Below, in pieces: positions 34,136 through 36,621 of a stretch of DNA of 36,621 nucleotides. This DNA is from Alphaproteobacteria bacterium (GTDB lineage Bacteria; Pseudomonadota; Alphaproteobacteria; SHVZ01). The position numbers were made by a program, and so were the translations under genes. The stretch spans positions 1-36,621 of the forward strand of contig VGEH01000028.1 of assembly GCA_016869375.1 (NCBI GenBank), given 5' to 3'. Each line of letters opens with the position of its first letter. The first letter of the stretch is position 1. The notes under the pieces are model-generated. The model did no database searches and was not told the origin of the DNA. It worked only from the letters and a program-made list of their open reading frames with translations.

Positions 34136-35914
34136 ATGAGCGGGGTGTTTCGCAAGGTCCTGCCCTATCTCAGGCCCTACGCGGCGACATTCGGCTTCTG
34201 CCTCCTGCTCGTGCTCGCCTTGAGCGCTTTCGAGCTGGTGAAGCCCTGGCCGCTGCAGATGGTGGTCGACAACGTTCTCGGCTCGAAGCCGCTGACGATA
34301 CCGGCGCTCTCAGAATTGCCGAACGCGCTGCTGCTGATCGTCGCCTGCACCTCGCTGGTGGTGATCCAGGCGGTCGTAGGCCTCATCAGCATGTGGTCGA
34401 ACCATGTCTCCATCAATCTCGGCCACCGCATGGTGATCGACCTCCGCGACGACCTCTACGGCCACCTGCAGCGCCTTTCGCTGGTCTTCCACAGCCGCCA
34501 GCGCATGGGCGATCTGATGTACCGCATCACCGCCGACACCTTCGCGGTGCAGACGCTGATGCTGAACGGCGTGCTGCCGGTGCTCCAGGCCATCGCGCTC
34601 CTGATCGGCATGTTCATCATCATGTGGAACATGGATTCCACGCTGACGCTGGTCTCGCTGGTCGTCGTGCCGGCGCTCTACGCCACCATCGTCGCGCTCG
34701 ACCGCCCGATCGTCAGCGCCGCGACCGAGATGAAGATGACCGAGAGCCAGGTCTATTCGCTCGTGCAATGGGCGATGGGCGCGATCCGCGTCGTCCAGGC
34801 CTTCGGCAAGGAGGAAGACGAGCGGCTTCGCCTGCTCCAGGCGACGCAGGCGAGCATGCGCGCCAATCTGCGGCTCTACAACTGGCAGACCGCCTATTCG
34901 GCGATCGTCAACACGGTGATCGCCGGCGGTACCGCGCTCGTCCTCTATGTCGGCGCGCAGGCGGTGATGTCGAGCCGGCTGACGCTGGGCCAGCTCCTGG
35001 TCTTCGTCTCCTATCTCGCGACGCTCTACGGCCCGATCAATACGATGAGCCAGACCTGGGCGCAGATCCAGGGGGCGCGCATCGGCGCCAAGCGCGTCTT
35101 CGAGATCCTCGACATCGCGCCCGACCTCAAGGACGGGCCGCGGCCCTGGCCCGAGAAGGTCGAGGGCCGCATCACCTGGAAGAACGTCGCCTTCAGCTAC
35201 TCGCCCGAGGTCTCGGTGCTGAAGAACATCGATCTCGACGTGAAGCCGGGCGAGAAGATCGCCGTGGTCGGCCCGACCGGGTCCGGCAAGTCGACCATGC
35301 TCTCGATGCTGCCGCGCTTCTTCGATCCGCTCTCGGGCACGGTCGAGCTCGACGGCGTCGATATCCGCGAGTATCCGATCCGCGAGCTTCGCCACCGCGT
35401 CGCGCTGGTCCTGCAGCCTCCGATGATCTTCCCGCTCTCGGTCCGCGAGAACATCGCCTATGGCCGCCCCGATGCGAGCCAGGACGAGATCGAGCGTGCG
35501 GCGAAGATGGCCCGCATCGACGGCCTCGTCGCCCGCCAGCCGCGCGGCTACGACCAGCCGATCGGCGAGGGCGGCGTCGCCCTCTCCGAGGGAGAGAAGC
35601 AGCGCATGACCATCGCGCGCGCGATCCTTATGAACGCGCCTGTACTGATCCTGGACGAGCCGACCTCGGCCCTCGACGCCCAGACCGAGGCCGAGGTAAT
35701 GGCCGGTTTGGCCGAGCTGACGCAGGGCCGCACGGTCTTCACCATCGCGCATCGTCTCTCGACCATCCTCAAAGCCGACCGCATCGTCGTCTTGAAGGAC
35801 GGCGTCATCGTCGAGGCCGGTCCCTTCGACGAGCTGATGGCGAAGAAGGGTGAGTTCGCCAAGCTGTACAACACGCAATTCAAGGAAGCTGTGCCGGCGA
35901 CGCCGTCCGCCTAG
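34136..35914 (+). CDS. ABC exporter (MsbA/NdvA-like half-transporter) with altered signature
   Basis: A 592-residue half-transporter: six-helix membrane domain (about 15-310) then an ATPase domain with Walker A GPTGSGKST (379-387), Q-loop Q427, Walker B VLILDE (503-508), D-loop SALD and H539. The signature is LSEGEKQ (483-489) where LSGGQxQ is usual, so the second glycine is Glu and the Gln is Glu. As a homodimer it would export a lipid, glycolipid or glucan; being downstream of a GT2 fusion by 19 bases suggests it moves that enzyme's product across the inner membrane. Its stop overlaps the convergent gene's stop (shared CTAG, 35911-35914). Confidence 0.92.
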   Translation: MSGVFRKVLPYLRPYAATFGFCLLLVLALSAFELVKPWPLQMVVDNVLGSKPLTIPALSELPNALLLIVACTSLVVIQAVVGLISMWSNHVSINLGHRMVIDLRDDLYGHLQRLSLVFHSRQRMGDLMYRITADTFAVQTLMLNGVLPVLQAIALLIGMFIIMWNMDSTLTLVSLVVVPALYATIVALDRPIVSAATEMKMTESQVYSLVQWAMGAIRVVQAFGKEEDERLRLLQATQASMRANLRLYNWQTAYSAIVNTVIAGGTALVLYVGAQAVMSSRLTLGQLLVFVSYLATLYGPINTMSQTWAQIQGARIGAKRVFEILDIAPDLKDGPRPWPEKVEGRITWKNVAFSYSPEVSVLKNIDLDVKPGEKIAVVGPTGSGKSTMLSMLPRFFDPLSGTVELDGVDIREYPIRELRHRVALVLQPPMIFPLSVRENIAYGRPDASQDEIERAAKMARIDGLVARQPRGYDQPIGEGGVALSEGEKQRMTIARAILMNAPVLILDEPTSALDAQTEAEVMAGLAELTQGRTVFTIAHRLSTILKADRIVVLKDGVIVEAGPFDELMAKKGEFAKLYNTQFKEAVPATPSA

Positions 35915-36501
35915 GAGCTCTTGCGCCTGGCCGCGGCACGCTTGCGGCGATTGGCGATGGCGGCGAGCCGCTGATCGATGCGTTTGCGATCGATGTCGGT
36001 CGTGTCGATGTTGCCGCCGTACCAGTCGCGTTGATCCTCATGATCGGGATGCCTGGGATCGCCGATGGCATCGAGAAACGCGTAGAAGCCCGGAAGTCCG
36101 CCGACGTCCTCGGGCGGGCAGCGCCCGGCGCCGTCGACGAGGCGCGGACAGAGGAAGGCTGGATCGGCAGTCAGGGTCTTCTGGATCTTGATCGCATGCT
36201 CCCAGCTGTCTCCCATGTCGTAGACATAGGCGAAGCGCTTGACGCCGCGGGCTACCAGATCGGCGAGAACGACGCGGCCGGCGCTCACGGGACGCGGGCC
36301 GCCGAAGCCCATCGAACCCGTACCAGGGCCGACGATAAGCTCTCGTCCCACGTGGAACTCGTAGAGATGGGCCTCATGCCAACCCATCGCTGCCTGAACG
36401 ATCGCGTGCAGGTCCTTGAGAGTGATCTCCGCCGGCACCTCGACGAGGCGCCAGATCTCGGGATCCGTGTGTTCCAGACTGATGCGGAGGCGGGCCGTTG
36501 A
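35911..36501 (-). pseudogene. pRiA4b ORF-3-like protein, start lost at the edge of an insertion sequence
   Basis: The readable frame encodes about 196 residues of the plasmid pRiA4b ORF-3 / IS1096 passenger TnpR family (PF07929 type): STARLRISLEHTDPEIWR, EVPAEITLKDLHAIVQAAMGWHEAHLYEF, RFAYVYDMGDSWEHAI, CPPEDVGGLPGF and a basic tail. The family normally starts several residues before this point, but upstream of 36501 the frame has no ATG, GTG or TTG before entering a transposase gene on the other strand, although it stays open. GTG 36438 would give a 175-residue form lacking the first strand. I infer that an insertion sequence removed the start. Function of the family is unknown. Confidence 0.68.
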
Positions 36502-36574
36502 CTCGGAGCGATAACGTACAGAATCTTTCGCACTTTCGGGAATGGTGGCTTCTTCTAGAGTGAAGGAGCAAACG

Positions 36575-36621
36575 ATGAGCAGTGAGACTGCGATGGGCCA
36601 GGTGATCCAGATCGACGAGGC
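36575..36621 (+). mobile_element. Start of an IS256-family (Mutator-type) transposase gene, partial
   Basis: Only 15 codons are visible: MSSETAMGQVIQIDE then the start of an alanine codon. I recognise GQVIQIDE as typical of the N-terminus of IS256-family transposases (followed in those by a conserved DHLGEMVRGTVEE segment, outside this window). AAGGAG at 36563-36568 is a good ribosome site. The left end of the element should lie about 40-75 bases upstream; I cannot fix the terminal repeat or a target duplication without the right end. Confidence 0.55.

Noticed and set aside
34310-35878. 522-residue frame antisense to the ABC exporter
   Set aside because: The exporter has complete ATPase motifs on the plus strand; the antisense frame has none.

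Overview
The window is GC-rich, densely coding chromosomal DNA from an alphaproteobacterium, most likely of the Rhodospirillales/Hyphomicrobiales type. This rests on family content and order (aroK-aroB-CorC, a small protein and a secreted protein before xerD, then accA; an ArsR-methyltransferase-metF-metH operon; a DUF4212/SSS symporter pair; unlinked mlaA-mlaC). No rRNA, tRNA or CRISPR array was seen. Very long antisense ORFs are by-products of GC-rich codon usage.

Layout. 1-2147 (minus): shikimate genes aroK and aroB, translationally coupled, then the start of a CorC/HlyC-type protein that runs off the left edge. 2255-6128 (plus): a 53-residue membrane peptide, a secreted helical protein, xerD and accA. 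6162-7460 (minus): a D-serine dehydratase-like PLP enzyme. 7685-8994 (plus): an ECF sigma factor with its membrane anti-sigma factor. 9088-11616 (plus): M17 aminopeptidase, SDR oxidoreductase, MarR regulator. 11588-13472: small membrane proteins of unknown role, one YggT-like, plus a conserved hypothetical. 13534-15869 (minus): a DUF4212/SSS symporter operon ending in a good intrinsic terminator. 16247-19411 (plus): ettA and an amidase. 19416-21597: a TauE/SafE permease divergent from lysR-osmC. 21608-23310 (minus): mlaA, mlaC and a DUF1330 gene.

23466-28862 (plus) is a methionine-cycle operon: an ArsR-type regulator fused to a SAM-methyltransferase domain, metF, and full-length metH. A 20-bp near-palindrome overlaps the predicted -10 box, which suggests autorepression of the whole operon (a SahR-like circuit). 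28932-30181 holds a LysE-type exporter and a small hypothetical gene.

30516-35914 (plus) is a compact envelope-glycan cassette: galE (UDP-sugar supply), an 856-residue fusion of a glycoside-hydrolase-like TIM barrel to a membrane GT2 glycosyltransferase, and an MsbA/NdvA-type ABC exporter with an altered signature motif. Together they look like a make-trim-export unit for an unidentified glycan, and this is the best candidate here for an undescribed system. The right edge holds a pRiA4b ORF-3-like gene whose start has been lost next to the beginning of what looks like an IS256-family transposase.
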